From Lysobacteraceae bacterium (lineage in GTDB: Bacteria > Pseudomonadota > Gammaproteobacteria > Xanthomonadales > Xanthomonadaceae), in assembly GCA_016789405.1 (NCBI GenBank), contig JAEUPQ010000040.1, positions 1-64,000 of the forward strand: a DNA stretch of 64,000 nt, written 5' to 3'. This document shows, one piece after another, positions 31,833-41,962 of this stretch; position 1 is the stretch's first letter, and each line of letters begins with the position of its first letter. A program made the translations under genes and the position numbers. The notes beneath the pieces were generated by a model, which saw nothing but the letters and a program-made list of their open reading frames with translations, did no database searches and had not been told where the DNA came from.

Positions 31833-31861
31833 TTGCAACTTTCGACGCATGTCGTCATAAT
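31833..31861 (+). promoter_or_regulatory. Sigma-70-type promoter of the initiator tRNA gene
   Basis: TTGCAA at 31833-31838 and CATAAT at 31856-31861 are spaced by exactly 17 bases. The expected start point, about 31868-31873, falls at the tRNA 5' end. Both boxes are close to the sigma-70 consensus. Confidence 0.7.
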
Positions 31862-31872
31862 TCCGCTTCTGC

Positions 31873-31949
31873 TGCGGGGTGGAGCAGTCTGGCAGCTCGT
31901 CGGGCTCATAACCCGAAGGTCGCAGGTTCAAATCCTGCCCCCGCTACCA
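31873..31949 (+). tRNA. metY: Initiator tRNA-fMet(CAU)
   Basis: A 77-base tRNA with encoded CCA. The anticodon stem has the three G-C pairs diagnostic of an initiator (GGG/CCC) around loop CTCATAA, anticodon CAU. The D-arm begins GGAGCAGTCTGG. Acceptor bases 2-7 pair (GCGGGG/CCCCGC), while bases 1 and 72 are T and T, an unpaired end as initiators require. Upstream of rimP-nusA-infB this is the metY position of enterobacteria. Confidence 0.96.
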
Positions 31950-32068
31950 CGTTCATCCTGATTCGCACATGGGGCTCGAAGGCAACTTCGCCGCCTCGCG
32001 AATCAAGGAAACGGGGCTTGTCGAAGCGATTGCTTCCGCTTCGACACCGACATCCAGCGGTATCGGAC

Positions 32069-32092
32069 AAGGGGCCCCTGCGGCCCCTTTTT
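32069..32092 (+). terminator. Intrinsic terminator after tRNA-fMet
   Basis: Stem GGGGCC (32071-32076) and GGCCCC (32082-32087) with loop CCTGC is followed by TTTTT, and flanking A-T pairs extend it. It lies 120 bases after the tRNA and 90 before rimP, so part of the transcription probably ends here. Read-through into rimP remains possible. Confidence 0.8.
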
Positions 32093-32181
32093 CGTTGCCG
32101 GTTTTTGATGGCAGCGCCATTGCGGCAATTTTCACCGTCCATCCATACGCCGTCTCCGTCGTCGTTCATCGCGGGAAGTTC

Positions 32182-32760
32182 ATGGCCGACAAAGCCACCG
32201 ATATCGCCAACCTGCTGTCGCCCACCATCCAGTCGCTCGGACTGGAGCTTCTGGGCGTTGAATACCTGCCGTCTCCGGGCGGCGCCGTGCTGCGTCTGTA
32301 CATCGACATCCCGGCGGGTGCCGAAGGCGCCGAGGGTGAAGCGCCGCGCATGGTGGGTATCGAGGATTGCGAGTCGGTGAGTCGCGAGGTTTCCGCACAG
32401 CTCGATGTCGAAGACCCGATCACCGGCCACTACACGCTCGAGGTCTCGTCGCCTGGCGTCGATCGCCCCCTGTTCACTGCGGCGCAGTTCGCGCGTTTCC
32501 TCGGCGAAGAGGCCAAGGTCGTGCTGCAGCTGCCGCTCGACGGGCGTCGTCGTTTCCAGGGGCGCATCGTGGCCGTCGAGGGCGATCGCATCGATTTCGA
32601 GGTCGATGCAAAGCCGGAACCGCAGCGTGTGTCGGTGGACATGGGCAACATCGAAAAGGCACGCCTGGTCCCGGACTGGGTCGCGCTCGGTTTCGCACCG
32701 ACGAAACCAGGCAAGAAACCCGCGGGTGGCGGAAAAGCCAAGGCTCCGGGCAGCAAATGA
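32182..32760 (+). CDS. rimP: Ribosome maturation factor RimP
   Basis: Needed for late 30S subunit assembly. The 192-residue protein starts [20 protein letters not shown] and has the conserved [20 protein letters not shown] strand and the [18 protein letters not shown] motif, followed by the SH3-like C-terminal domain and a Lys/Gly-rich tail. The open frame extends 71 codons upstream, across the terminator, but those residues do not match the family, so ATG 32182 was chosen. nusA follows 66 bases later. Confidence 0.94.
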   Translation: MADKATDIANLLSPTIQSLGLELLGVEYLPSPGGAVLRLYIDIPAGAEGAEGEAPRMVGIEDCESVSREVSAQLDVEDPITGHYTLEVSSPGVDRPLFTAAQFARFLGEEAKVVLQLPLDGRRRFQGRIVAVEGDRIDFEVDAKPEPQRVSVDMGNIEKARLVPDWVALGFAPTKPGKKPAGGGKAKAPGSK

Positions 32761-32826
32761 CATCGGCCGGCGCATGCGCCGGTCACACGAATACACGAAC
32801 TCAGAAAGTTTCAGAGGCGCAACACC

Positions 32827-34338
32827 ATGAGTAAGGAACTCCTGCTTGTCGTCGACGCGGTCGCCAACGAAAAGGGCGTGCCCGAGTCGGTCATCATCGA
32901 GGCGCTCGAAGCCGCGCTGGCGACGGCCGCGAAGAAGCGCTACCTGGATCAGGACGTGCTGACCCGCGTGTCGATCAACCCGAAGGACGGCAACTACGAG
33001 ACCTTCCGCCGCTGGGAAGTCGTCGCCGATGACGTCGTGATGGAATCGCCGGATCGCCAGGTCCGCCTGATGGACGCCGTCGATGAAGTCGAGGGCGTCG
33101 AGGTCGGCGACTACATCGAAGAGCAGATCGAGAATCCCGAGTTCGGCCGCATCGCGGCGCAGGCTGCGAAGCAGGTCATCGTGCAGCGCGTGCGCGAAGC
33201 CGAGCGCAACCAGGTGGTCGATGCGTGGAAGCACCGCGTCGGCGAACTGGTGACCGGTGTGGTCAAGCGCGTAGAGCGCGGCAACGTCTACGTTGATCTC
33301 GGCGGCAATGCCGAAGCGTTCATCCCGAAGGACAAGGCCATTCCGCGCGACGTCGTGCGCGCCGGCGACCGCGTCCGCGGCTACCTGTTCGACGTGCGCA
33401 GCGAACCGCGCGGCCCGCAGCTGTTCATCAGCCGCGCAGCCCCCGAATTCATGATGGAGCTGTTCAAGCTCGAAGTGCCGGAAGTCGGTCAGGGCCTGGT
33501 CGAAATCAAGGCCTGCGCCCGCGATCCGGGCGATCGCGCCAAGATCGCGGTCGTCGCCTACGACAACCGCACCGATCCGATCGGCGCCTGCATCGGCATG
33601 CGCGGTTCGCGCGTCCAGGCGGTGTCGAACGAGCTGAACGGCGAACGCGTCGACATCGTGCTGTGGTCAGACAATCCGGCCCAGTTCGTCATCAACGCGA
33701 TGGCACCGGCAGAAGTGCAGTCGATCATCGTCGACGAAGAAAAGCATTCGATGGACCTCGCCGTGGCGGAAGAGCGCCTCGCGCAGGCGATCGGCAAGGG
33801 CGGCCAGAACGTGCGCCTGGCCAGCCGCCTGACCGGTTGGCAGTTGAACGTGATGACCGCCGACCAGGTCCAGGCCAAGAGCGAGGCCGAGCAGACCGCC
33901 GCACGCAGGCTGTTCATGGACAAGCTGGAGGTCGATGAGGAAATCGCCGGCATCCTGGTGTCGGAAGGTTTCAGCACGGTCGAGGAAATCGCCTATGTCC
34001 CGGTCGGCGAACTGCTTGCCGTGGAAGGTTTCGACGAGGACATCGTCGAGGAACTGCGTTCCCGCGCCCGCGACGCCTTGCTGAACGAGGCGCTGGCGGT
34101 CGAAGAGGAACTTGAGGAACACCAGCCGTCCGCCGACCTGCTCGCGCTGGATGGCATGGACAACGAGACCGCCTACGCGCTGGCTGCCAATGGCGTGCAG
34201 ACCGTTGAAGACCTGGGTGAGCTGGCCGCCGACGAAGTGGCCGAGTTCGGCATCGAAGGGCTGGACGAGGCCCGCGCCGCCGCGCTGATCCTGGCGGCAC
34301 GCGCCGAGGAAATCGCCCGCCTGGAACGCGAAAGCTGA
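32827..34338 (+). CDS. nusA: Transcription termination/antitermination factor NusA
   Basis: Binds RNA polymerase, controlling pausing, intrinsic termination and antitermination. In the 503-residue protein the N-terminal polymerase-binding domain (about 1-130) is followed by an S1 domain (VKRVERGNVYVDLGGNAEAF) and two KH domains (IGACIGMRGSRVQAV; AIGKGGQNVRLAS). Two helical acidic repeats at the C-terminus (around 365-490) resemble the AR1/AR2 repeats of enterobacterial NusA. It sits in the rimP-nusA-infB operon. Confidence 0.98.
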   Translation: MSKELLLVVDAVANEKGVPESVIIEALEAALATAAKKRYLDQDVLTRVSINPKDGNYETFRRWEVVADDVVMESPDRQVRLMDAVDEVEGVEVGDYIEEQIENPEFGRIAAQAAKQVIVQRVREAERNQVVDAWKHRVGELVTGVVKRVERGNVYVDLGGNAEAFIPKDKAIPRDVVRAGDRVRGYLFDVRSEPRGPQLFISRAAPEFMMELFKLEVPEVGQGLVEIKACARDPGDRAKIAVVAYDNRTDPIGACIGMRGSRVQAVSNELNGERVDIVLWSDNPAQFVINAMAPAEVQSIIVDEEKHSMDLAVAEERLAQAIGKGGQNVRLASRLTGWQLNVMTADQVQAKSEAEQTAARRLFMDKLEVDEEIAGILVSEGFSTVEEIAYVPVGELLAVEGFDEDIVEELRSRARDALLNEALAVEEELEEHQPSADLLALDGMDNETAYALAANGVQTVEDLGELAADEVAEFGIEGLDEARAAALILAARAEEIARLERES

Positions 34339-34447
34339 GCCCGGCCGGGATTAGAATTCCGTCCAGGACACACACGCCAGAAGCACGCACTTTTCCCGAG
34401 CGGGACCGGTTGAAAGACTGGCCCGCAACTCAGGATACGGATACCGA

Positions 34448-37087
34448 ATGTCGCAGCAAACCACCATCCGCAAGCTGGCCGAACTGGTGAACACGCCGGT
34501 CGAGAAACTGCTGGAGCAGCTGGCCGAGGCCGGCATGACCTTCAGTGGCCCCGACCAGACTGTTTCCAGCGCCGAGAAGCTGAAGCTGCTCGGGTTCCTG
34601 AAGCGCTCGCACGGCAAGGGCGATGTCGCGACGGAAGAGTCGGTCGCGCCCAAGAAGATCACCCTGAACCGCAACCGCAAGCAGGAAATCACTGTCGGCG
34701 GCGGCAAGAACAAGACCACGGTCGATGTGGTCGTGCGCAAGAAGGTCACGCTGGTCAAGCCGCAGGACGGCTCGTCCGGTGCGGGCGACGACGAGCGCGC
34801 GGAAATCCTGCGCAAGCTCGAAGAGTCCCGCCAGCGCAACCTGGAAGAGCAGCAGCGGCTGGCCGATGAAGACCGCCGCCGTGCGGACGAAGCGGCGGCG
34901 CGTCGTCGCGAATCCGAGGAGCTGGCTGCACGCGCCCGCGCAGAAGCCGAGGCTGCCGCAGCTGTCGAAGCGCCTGCGGCCACGCCGGCCGAAGGTGCGC
35001 GCGACGCGACAGCGGCAGCGCGCCCCAAGCCCGCCGCACATGGCCATGGCCACGGCCATCCGAAGCCGGCGCGCCCGGAACCGGCCCGCGTCGACGACCG
35101 CAACGCCCACAAGGCCAAGCCCAACCGTGGTTCGCACGCGATGGTCGCGGATGTCGAGGATGACGATGCCACGGCACGGTTCGCCGGCCAGCTGCACCTC
35201 TCGGCATCCGAGCGCGAACGCCGTTCGAGCTCGCGCCCGAAGGGTGGTCGCCAGACCCGGCGCCAGCCGGAACAGAGCCGCAGCGGCGGCGGCCAGCATG
35301 GATTCATGCGCCCAACGGAGAAAGTCGTGCGAGAAATCGCCATTGGCGATGCCATCACGGTATCCGATCTCGCACAGAAGCTCGCCCTGAAGGGCGGCGA
35401 CGTGGTGAAGGCCCTGTTCAAGATGGGCGTGATGGCCACCATCACCCAGACCATCGACCATGACACCGCGGTGCTGGTGACCGAGGAACTCGGCCACAAG
35501 GCGCTGCGCGCCGAAAGCAACGACGCCGAAAGCGAACTGCTCGCCCACCTGGAAGACCAGGATTCCGGCGACAAGGCGCAGCGTCCGCCGGTGGTCACCA
35601 TCATGGGCCACGTCGACCACGGCAAGACCTCGCTGCTCGATTACATCCGCCGCACGAAGGTCGCCTCCGGCGAAGCGGGCGGCATCACGCAGCACATCGG
35701 TGCCTACCACGTCGAAACGCCGAAGGGCGTGATCAGCTTCCTCGACACGCCGGGCCACGCCGCGTTCACCGCGATGCGCGCCCGCGGCGCGAAGCTGACC
35801 GACATCGTGATCCTGGTGGTCGCGGCGGACGACGGCGTCATGCCGCAGACGATCGAAGCCATCCAGCACGCCAAGGCGGCCAACGTGCCGCTGGTCGTCG
35901 CCGTGAACAAGATCGACAAGTCCTCGGCGGACCCGATGCGGGTGAAGAACGAACTGCTCGCGCACGGCGTGGTCGCCGAAGACTTCGGTGGCGACGTGCA
36001 GTGCATCCATGTCTCGGCGAAGACCGGTGACGGCATCGACGCGCTGCTCGACGCGGTGCTGCTGCAGTCGGAAGTTCTCGAACTGCGCGCCGTTCCCACG
36101 GGTCGCGCCACCGGCACCGTCATCGAATCCTCGCTGGACAAGGGCCGTGGCCCGGTCGCGACGGTGCTGGTGCAGGAAGGCCTGCTGCAGAAGGGCGATT
36201 ACCTCGTCTGCGGCGTGCAGTACGGCCGCGTCCGCGCCCTGTTCGACGAAACCGGCAAGCAGGTGCAGAGCGCCGGTCCGTCGATCCCCGTGCAGGTACT
36301 GGGCCTCTCCGGCGTGCCGGACGCGGGCGACGACTTCGTCGTGGTCGCGGACGAGCGCCTGGCCAAGGACGTCGCGCAGCAGCGTGACGCCAAGCGCCGC
36401 GAATCGCGCCTCGTTGCACAGGCCGGCAACCGCATGGAAGACATCATGGCCCAGATGGGCCAGGGTGGAACCCAGCTGTCGCTCAACCTGGTCGTCAAGG
36501 CGGACGTGCAGGGCTCGGCCGAAGCGCTGCGCCAGGCGCTGACCAGCCTGTCCAACGACCAGATCCGCATCAACCTCATCGTCTCCGGCGTGGGTGGCAT
36601 CACCGAATCCGACGCCAACTCGGCGCTGGCGGCGAAGGCCACGATCATCGGCTTCAACGTCCGTGCCGATGCCTCGGCGCGCAAGGTCATCGATGCGAAC
36701 AACCTCGACCTGCGCTACTTCTCGATCATCTACGACGTCATCGACCAGGTGAAGCAGGTCGCGTCGGGTCTGCTCGGCAAGGAAATCCGCGAAGAGATCA
36801 TCGGTACCGCCGAGGTGCGCGACGTGTTCCGCAGCTCGAAGTTCGGCGCGGTCGCGGGCTGCATGGTCGTGGAGGGCGTGGTCAAGCGCAACAAGCCGAT
36901 CCGCGTGCTGCGCGACAACACCGTCGTCTTCGAAGGCGAACTGGAATCGCTGCGTCGCTTCAAGGAGAACGTCGACGAAGTGCGCAACGGCACCGAGTGC
37001 GGCATCGGCGTCAAGGCGTACAACGACGTCAAGCCGGGCGACCAGATCGAATGCTTCGAACGCATCGAAGTGCAGCGTACGCTCTGA
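34448..37087 (+). CDS. infB: Translation initiation factor IF-2
   Basis: GTPase that brings fMet-tRNA to the 30S subunit and promotes 50S joining. The 879-residue protein starts with an IF2_N helical domain ([20 protein letters not shown]). Then come a long charged, partly coiled region and a second IF2_N copy near 330. The GTPase has G1 GHVDHGKT (387-394), G2 GGITQHIG, G3 DTPGH, G4 NKID and G5 SAKTG, followed by beta-barrel and C-terminal fMet-binding domains. Its stop shares one base with the rbfA start. Confidence 0.98.
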   Translation: MSQQTTIRKLAELVNTPVEKLLEQLAEAGMTFSGPDQTVSSAEKLKLLGFLKRSHGKGDVATEESVAPKKITLNRNRKQEITVGGGKNKTTVDVVVRKKVTLVKPQDGSSGAGDDERAEILRKLEESRQRNLEEQQRLADEDRRRADEAAARRRESEELAARARAEAEAAAAVEAPAATPAEGARDATAAARPKPAAHGHGHGHPKPARPEPARVDDRNAHKAKPNRGSHAMVADVEDDDATARFAGQLHLSASERERRSSSRPKGGRQTRRQPEQSRSGGGQHGFMRPTEKVVREIAIGDAITVSDLAQKLALKGGDVVKALFKMGVMATITQTIDHDTAVLVTEELGHKALRAESNDAESELLAHLEDQDSGDKAQRPPVVTIMGHVDHGKTSLLDYIRRTKVASGEAGGITQHIGAYHVETPKGVISFLDTPGHAAFTAMRARGAKLTDIVILVVAADDGVMPQTIEAIQHAKAANVPLVVAVNKIDKSSADPMRVKNELLAHGVVAEDFGGDVQCIHVSAKTGDGIDALLDAVLLQSEVLELRAVPTGRATGTVIESSLDKGRGPVATVLVQEGLLQKGDYLVCGVQYGRVRALFDETGKQVQSAGPSIPVQVLGLSGVPDAGDDFVVVADERLAKDVAQQRDAKRRESRLVAQAGNRMEDIMAQMGQGGTQLSLNLVVKADVQGSAEALRQALTSLSNDQIRINLIVSGVGGITESDANSALAAKATIIGFNVRADASARKVIDANNLDLRYFSIIYDVIDQVKQVASGLLGKEIREEIIGTAEVRDVFRSSKFGAVAGCMVVEGVVKRNKPIRVLRDNTVVFEGELESLRRFKENVDEVRNGTECGIGVKAYNDVKPGDQIECFERIEVQRTL

Positions 37088-37473
37088 TGCCGAAGAAGTC
37101 GTTCCATCGTACCGATCGCGTGTCTGCCCAGCTCCGCAGGGAGCTGGGCACGATCATTCACGCCATCGTCCGTGAGCATGGCCTGCCGTCCATCAGTGTG
37201 TCCGACGTCGAAGTCACCCGCGACATGGCGCACGCCAAGGTCTTCTTCACTGCCCTGCAGGGTGAGCGCGCGAAGGAAGCGCTGAAGGGACTCAAGGAGC
37301 TCGCACCGGAAATTCGCCATGCGCTGTCGCGCGCGGTGAAGCTGCGGCATACGCCCGAACTGCATTTCCAGTACGACGATTCCGTCGATCGCGGCGAGCG
37401 CATCGACACGCTGCTGCGCGATCTGGACGCCGGCGAAGACGCCGCCGACGCCGATCGGGGCGAAGACGCCTGA
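37087..37473 (+). CDS. rbfA: 30S ribosome-binding factor A
   Basis: Helps process the 16S rRNA 5' end and mature the 30S subunit. The 128-residue KH-like protein starts [20 protein letters not shown] and has VEVTRDMAHAKVFFTAL and the conserved C-terminal LHFQYDDSVDRGERIDTLL, then an acidic tail. ATG 37087 overlaps the infB stop (TGATG), implying translational coupling; a longer frame inside infB was rejected. Confidence 0.96.
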   Translation: MPKKSFHRTDRVSAQLRRELGTIIHAIVREHGLPSISVSDVEVTRDMAHAKVFFTALQGERAKEALKGLKELAPEIRHALSRAVKLRHTPELHFQYDDSVDRGERIDTLLRDLDAGEDAADADRGEDA

Positions 37474-37528
37474 TTCCGTCACCCTGGCCTCGCTTCCGCG
37501 CGGGCCGGCTCGGTGATCTAATCCCCCG

Positions 37529-38479
37529 ATGGCCCAGGCCCCGAAGAAAATCTTCCGCAAGCTCGACGGCATCCTGCTGCTCGACAAGCCGCAGGGCCTG
37601 AGCTCGAACCAGGCCCTGCAGCGCGTCCGGCACCTGTTCCGCGCGGAGAAGGCGGGGCATACCGGCAGCCTCGACCCGCTCGCCACCGGCCTGCTGCCGG
37701 TCTGCTTCGGCGAAGCGACCAAGATCGCGGGCAACCTGCTCGGCTCGCGCAAGGCCTACGACACCGTCGCGCGCCTGGGCATCGTCACAGACACCGACGA
37801 CGCCGAAGGCCAGCCGCTGCGCGAACGCCCCGTGGGGCATTACGACATCGCGACGATCGATGCCGCGCTGCGCGGCCTGACCGGTCGCATCCAGCAGGTG
37901 CCGCCGATCTTTTCCGCGCTCAAGCGCGGCGGCGAACCGCTCTACGCCAAGGCGCGTCGTGGCGAAATCATCGAACTCGAATCCCGGCCGATCGACGTGC
38001 ATGCGTTCGAACTGCTGTCCGAGCAGGACCTGCTCGATGGCGATGCGCCGCAATTGCGATTGCACGTGGAGTGCGGCTCCGGCACCTACGTGCGCAGCCT
38101 CGTGCGCGACCTGGGCGAAGCCCTCGGCTGCGGCGCGCATGTCGCCGAACTGCGCCGCCTGTGGGTCGATCCTTTCCGTGATCCGCGCATGTGGACGCTC
38201 GATTCGCTGCAGGCGCTGGCCGAACGCGATCCGCATTGCCTCGACGCCTGCCTGCTGCCGATCGAGGTCGGCCTGGTCGGGCATCGGCACATCGAACTGA
38301 CCGACGAGGCGGTCCTGCGATTCCTGCAGGGCCAGCGCATCCGGCTGACCACCGGCGAATCGCAGCCGCCTGCAGGCCCGTGCGCGGTCTTCGGCCCGGA
38401 TGGCCGTGCCCGCGGGCTGGCCGACATCGATGACACCGGCTGCCTGCACCCGCAACGGGTCTTCCAGCGACAACCCTGA
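37529..38479 (+). CDS. truB: tRNA pseudouridine(55) synthase
   Basis: Makes the universal pseudouridine 55 in the T-loop of tRNAs. In the 316-residue protein the catalytic Asp49 lies in [31 protein letters not shown] near the start and [20 protein letters not shown] are also conserved. A C-terminal PUA-like domain follows. It is in the infB-rbfA-truB order seen in E. coli. Confidence 0.97.
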   Translation: MAQAPKKIFRKLDGILLLDKPQGLSSNQALQRVRHLFRAEKAGHTGSLDPLATGLLPVCFGEATKIAGNLLGSRKAYDTVARLGIVTDTDDAEGQPLRERPVGHYDIATIDAALRGLTGRIQQVPPIFSALKRGGEPLYAKARRGEIIELESRPIDVHAFELLSEQDLLDGDAPQLRLHVECGSGTYVRSLVRDLGEALGCGAHVAELRRLWVDPFRDPRMWTLDSLQALAERDPHCLDACLLPIEVGLVGHRHIELTDEAVLRFLQGQRIRLTTGESQPPAGPCAVFGPDGRARGLADIDDTGCLHPQRVFQRQP

Positions 38480-38489
38480 CCACGCCGAC

Positions 38490-39116
38490 ATGCCCCGCAT
38501 CCACGCTATCGTCCTTTCCATGGCCGCGCTGATCGCGCCAGGCCAGTCCGCCGCCGCCGAACTCACCCCCGATCTGCCGCCTGAAGCCGTGCTGCGAGAG
38601 GCCTACGCGAGGATGCGTGCCGGCGACTGGAACGCGGCAGCGGAAGCCTTCGATCCCGCTGCGCTGGCGCGCTTTCGCGCCATGCTGGAGCCACTGTTCT
38701 CCGCTGCGTCCGAGCCTGCCGGGGAAGGGCAGGAGAACCGGGATGCGATGATGCTGATGCTGCTGTTCGCTCCGGCGAAGTCGGTCGAGGAAGTCAGGGC
38801 CCTGTCCGATCGCGAGCTGTTCGCGCGATTGATGCGGGGCACGATGTCGCTGGCCGGTGCCGAACTCGACGATCAGGTCATCCTCGGCAACGTGGCCGAA
38901 GGCAAGGACCTGGTCCACGTGGTCACCCGAAATACCGCGCGGATGGACCAGGCCACCGTATCGAAGGTCGAGGCCGTGACCCTGCAACGCACCCCGGGGG
39001 GTTGGCGGCTGGTGCTGACCGGCGAGATCGAGGGGCTGGCCGAAACCCTGCAGGCGACGGTCGAGGCGGGTCGTCCGCCGGCCAAAGAGGGCCCGCCGTC
39101 CGTCGAGTCGCCCTGA
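38490..39116 (+). CDS. Unknown secreted protein between truB and rpsO
   Basis: Not recognised. The 208-residue product has a signal peptide ([20 protein letters not shown]) and no lipobox, so it is probably periplasmic. The mature part is helical at first ([20 protein letters not shown], a TPR-like turn) and then mixed, and it ends Pro-rich. The pattern is like small DUF-type stress or transport accessory proteins, but no family can be named. It starts 11 bases after truB, inside a gene block that is otherwise conserved. Confidence 0.7.
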   Translation: MPRIHAIVLSMAALIAPGQSAAAELTPDLPPEAVLREAYARMRAGDWNAAAEAFDPAALARFRAMLEPLFSAASEPAGEGQENRDAMMLMLLFAPAKSVEEVRALSDRELFARLMRGTMSLAGAELDDQVILGNVAEGKDLVHVVTRNTARMDQATVSKVEAVTLQRTPGGWRLVLTGEIEGLAETLQATVEAGRPPAKEGPPSVESP

Positions 39117-39154
39117 CGACGCGATCGTGCGTGGGGCCGCCGGGCGGTTCCAGC

Positions 39155-39183
39155 TTGTCCGGGCCGCCCCCGCCCGCTACAAT
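39155..39183 (+). promoter_or_regulatory. Promoter of rpsO
   Basis: TTGTCC at 39155-39160 and TACAAT at 39178-39183 are separated by 17 bases, about 135 bases before the rpsO start. This would give a separate rpsO-pnp transcript, as known in E. coli. Confidence 0.6.
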
Positions 39184-39319
39184 TCCGCCGCTGTCCGGGT
39201 CGGTTTCCACATGCCCCGGACGGTTTCCTTTTTTTCCATTCATCCAGGCGGCTCCGGCGGTGCGTCTTGTCCGGTCCAAACCGGCCACGTTCCTGCGGTT
39301 CCCGCGTCAGAGGTCAACA

Positions 39320-39580
39320 ATGTCCATCGAATCCAGCCCCATCATCGAAGCGCACAAGCGCAGCGCCAACGACACCGGCTCGCCGGAAGTCCAGGTCGCC
39401 CTGCTCACGGCGCGCATCGTGCAGCTCACCGAACACTTCAAGGCCCACAAGCAGGATCACCACAGCCGTCGCGGCCTGCTGAAGATGGTCAACCGTCGTC
39501 GCAGCCTGCTCGACTACCTGCACCGCAAAGACGCGGAGCGTTACAAGGCCCTGATCGAGAAGCTCGGTCTGCGCCGCTAA
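39320..39580 (+). CDS. rpsO: 30S ribosomal protein S15
   Basis: Binds the 16S rRNA central domain and a 50S bridge. The 86-residue protein has the S15 core [37 protein letters not shown] and [19 protein letters not shown]. The ATG has AGAGGT upstream. A strong terminator follows, as in E. coli, where S15 also represses its own translation; an autoregulatory leader is possible here but not demonstrated. Confidence 0.98.
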   Translation: MSIESSPIIEAHKRSANDTGSPEVQVALLTARIVQLTEHFKAHKQDHHSRRGLLKMVNRRRSLLDYLHRKDAERYKALIEKLGLRR

Positions 39581-39591
39581 GCTACAGACCC

Positions 39592-39624
39592 ACCGCGGCG
39601 CAGAGATGCGCCGCGGTTTGTTTT
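39592..39624 (+). terminator. Intrinsic terminator between rpsO and pnp
   Basis: A perfect 11-pair stem, ACCGCGGCGCA (39592-39602) with TGCGCCGCGGT (39607-39617), is closed by loop GAGA and followed by TTGTTTT. It matches the position of the E. coli rpsO attenuator, so pnp is probably reached by partial read-through or its own promoter. Confidence 0.85.
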
Positions 39625-39625
39625 G

Positions 39626-39741
39626 GGGGCGGAACCGCATACCGCCCCGCATCGGGCCCAGGGCCCGGAGAATTCAGGTCGCGACCGCGGCCGCCCGCAG
39701 GGGGCAGGGGCCCCTTCCGGTTCATCGTTTCAGATCGAGGA
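39626..39741 (+). promoter_or_regulatory. Structured leader of pnp
   Basis: The leader can form GGGGCGG/CCGCCCC (39626-39648) and CGGGC/GCCCG (39653-39667), with further GC-rich pairing before the start. In E. coli the pnp leader is cut by RNase III and then degraded by PNPase for autoregulation. This leader is a candidate for the same control; that is inference. Confidence 0.45.
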
Positions 39742-39750
39742 ATGACCAAC

Positions 39751-41859
39751 GTGGCAAAAGTGACCAAGCGTTTCCAGTACGGCCGGCATGAAGTGGTGCT
39801 CGAGACCGGCGAAATCGCCCGCCAGGCCGGCGGCGCAGTGATGGTGTCGGTGGATGGCACCGTGGTGCTGGTGACTGCGGTCGCCGCAAAGAGTGCACGT
39901 GAAGGACAGGACTTCTTCCCGCTCACCGTCGATTACCAGGAGAAGTTCTACGCCGGTGGCCGCATCCCGGGGGGCTTCTTCAAGCGCGAAGGCCGTGCGA
40001 CCGAAAAGGAAACGCTGACCTCGCGCCTGATCGACCGTCCGATCCGCCCGCTCTTCCCGGAAGACTTCCGCAATGAAGTCCAGATCATCGCGACGGTCAT
40101 GTCGCTGAATCCGGAAGTCGATGGCGACATCCCGGCCCTGATCGGCGCCTCCGCCGCGCTTGCGCTGACCGGCGCGCCCTTCGACGGCCCGATCGGCGCC
40201 GCGAAGGTGGGTTACAAGAACGGCGAATACCTGCTCAACCCCAGCACCACCGAACTGCTCGACAGCGACTTGGAACTGGTCGTCGCCGGCACCAAGCAGG
40301 CCGTGCTGATGGTCGAATCCGAAGCGAAGGAACTGTCGGAAGACGTCATGCTCGGCGCCGTGGTCTTCGGCCACCAGCAGATGCAGATCGCGATCGACAC
40401 GATCAACGAACTGGTTGCCGAAGCCGGCAAGCCGAAGTGGGACTGGCAGGCACCTGCCAAGAACACCGCCCTGATCGACGCACTGAAGGCCGCCATCGGC
40501 GACCGTCTGGGCGCCGCCTTCCAGATCCGCGACAAGCTGGAGCGTCGCGACGCCATCTCGGCGCTGAAGAAGGACGTCATGGCCGGCCTCGCCGCGCAGA
40601 TCGAAGCCAACGGCTGGAGCACCGCCGAAGCCTCGAAGGAATTCGGCGAACTCGAATACCAGACCATGCGCAACTCGGTGCTCAGCACCAAGGTCCGCAT
40701 CGACGGCCGCGCGCTGGACACCGTCCGCCCGATCGCCTCGAAGATCTCGGTGCTGCCGCGCGTCCATGGTTCCTCGCTGTTCACCCGCGGCGAAACGCAG
40801 GCCATCGTCGCCGTCACGCTGGGCACCGCCCGTGATGGCCAGGTGATCGACGCCGTCGCCGGCGAGTACAAGGAACACTTCCTGTTCCATTACAACTTCC
40901 CGCCGTACTCGGTCGGTGAAGCCGGCCGCATGATGGGCCCGAAGCGCCGCGAAATCGGCCACGGCCGCCTCGCCAAGCGCGGTGTGCTCGCCGTCATGCC
41001 GACGATGGAAGCCTTCCCGTACACCATCCGCGTCGTCTCGGAAATCACCGAGTCGAACGGTTCGTCCTCGATGGCTTCGGTCTGCGGCAGCTCACTGGCG
41101 CTGATGGATGCCGGCGTGCCGATCAAGACACCGGTCGCGGGCATCGCGATGGGCCTGGTGAAGGAAGGCAACGATTTCGTCGTGCTGTCCGACATCCTCG
41201 GTGACGAAGATCATCTCGGCGACATGGATTTCAAGGTCGCCGGTACCGACAAGGGCATCTCCGCCCTGCAGATGGACATCAAGATCCAGGGCATCACCGA
41301 AGAGATCATGAAGACCGCGCTGGCCCAGGCCAAGAACGGTCGTCTGCACATCCTCGGCGAGATGGCCAACGCCATCACCACGCCGCGCGAAGAGCTGTCC
41401 GAGTTCGCTCCGCGCCTGCTGACCATGAAGATCCATCCGGACAAGATCCGCGAAGTGATCGGCAAGGGCGGCGCCACGATCCAGGGCATCACCAAGGAAA
41501 CCGGCACGCAGATCGACATCCAGGACGACGGCACCATCGTCATCGCCTCGGTCAACGCCGCCGCTGCCCAGGCCGCGAAGGCGCGCATCGAGCAGATCAC
41601 CTCGGACGTCGAGCCGGGCCGCATCTACGAAGGCAAGGTCGCCAAGATCATGGACTTCGGTGCGTTCGTGACGATCCTGCCGGGCAAGGACGGTCTGGTC
41701 CACGTGTCGCAGATCTCCAACGAGCGCGTCGAGAAGGTCAGCGACAAGCTCAAGGAAGGCGACGTGGTCAAGGTCAAGGTGCTCGAAGTCGACAAGCAGG
41801 GCCGCATCCGCCTGTCGATGAAGGCTGTCGCCGAAGGCGAAGGTCTGTCGCCCGAGTAA
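39751..41859 (+). CDS. pnp: Polyribonucleotide nucleotidyltransferase (PNPase)
   Basis: Phosphorolytic 3'-5' exoribonuclease, core of the degradosome. From GTG 39751 the protein has 702 residues ([19 protein letters not shown]). It has two RNase PH domains with the helical domain between them; EREG-type and [18 protein letters not shown] blocks mark the second, catalytic one. A KH domain follows ([15 protein letters not shown]), then S1 ([20 protein letters not shown]). The GAGGA ribosome site (39737-39741) abuts ATG 39742 but lies nine bases before the GTG, so the GTG start was preferred; the family N-terminus agrees. Confidence 0.97.
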   Translation: MAKVTKRFQYGRHEVVLETGEIARQAGGAVMVSVDGTVVLVTAVAAKSAREGQDFFPLTVDYQEKFYAGGRIPGGFFKREGRATEKETLTSRLIDRPIRPLFPEDFRNEVQIIATVMSLNPEVDGDIPALIGASAALALTGAPFDGPIGAAKVGYKNGEYLLNPSTTELLDSDLELVVAGTKQAVLMVESEAKELSEDVMLGAVVFGHQQMQIAIDTINELVAEAGKPKWDWQAPAKNTALIDALKAAIGDRLGAAFQIRDKLERRDAISALKKDVMAGLAAQIEANGWSTAEASKEFGELEYQTMRNSVLSTKVRIDGRALDTVRPIASKISVLPRVHGSSLFTRGETQAIVAVTLGTARDGQVIDAVAGEYKEHFLFHYNFPPYSVGEAGRMMGPKRREIGHGRLAKRGVLAVMPTMEAFPYTIRVVSEITESNGSSSMASVCGSSLALMDAGVPIKTPVAGIAMGLVKEGNDFVVLSDILGDEDHLGDMDFKVAGTDKGISALQMDIKIQGITEEIMKTALAQAKNGRLHILGEMANAITTPREELSEFAPRLLTMKIHPDKIREVIGKGGATIQGITKETGTQIDIQDDGTIVIASVNAAAAQAAKARIEQITSDVEPGRIYEGKVAKIMDFGAFVTILPGKDGLVHVSQISNERVEKVSDKLKEGDVVKVKVLEVDKQGRIRLSMKAVAEGEGLSPE

Positions 41860-41885
41860 TCGATCGACACATCGATGCATGAACG

Positions 41886-41914
41886 AAAAAGCGGGCGAAA
41901 GCCCGCTTTTTCTT
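41886..41914 (+). terminator. Intrinsic terminator after pnp
   Basis: GCGGGC-GAAA-GCCCGC extended by an A-run and T-run (AAAAAGCGGGC to GCCCGCTTTTT, 41886-41911) and followed by CTTT. The A-rich upstream side means it could work on both strands. Confidence 0.9.
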
Positions 41915-41962
41915 TGCGCGACGCGGTCCGGAATCCTGCCTTTGCCGTGCGAGAATCCCGCC

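Noticed and set aside
31969-32181. 71-codon upstream extension of rimP
   Set aside because: It would translate through an intrinsic terminator and does not match the RimP N-terminus.
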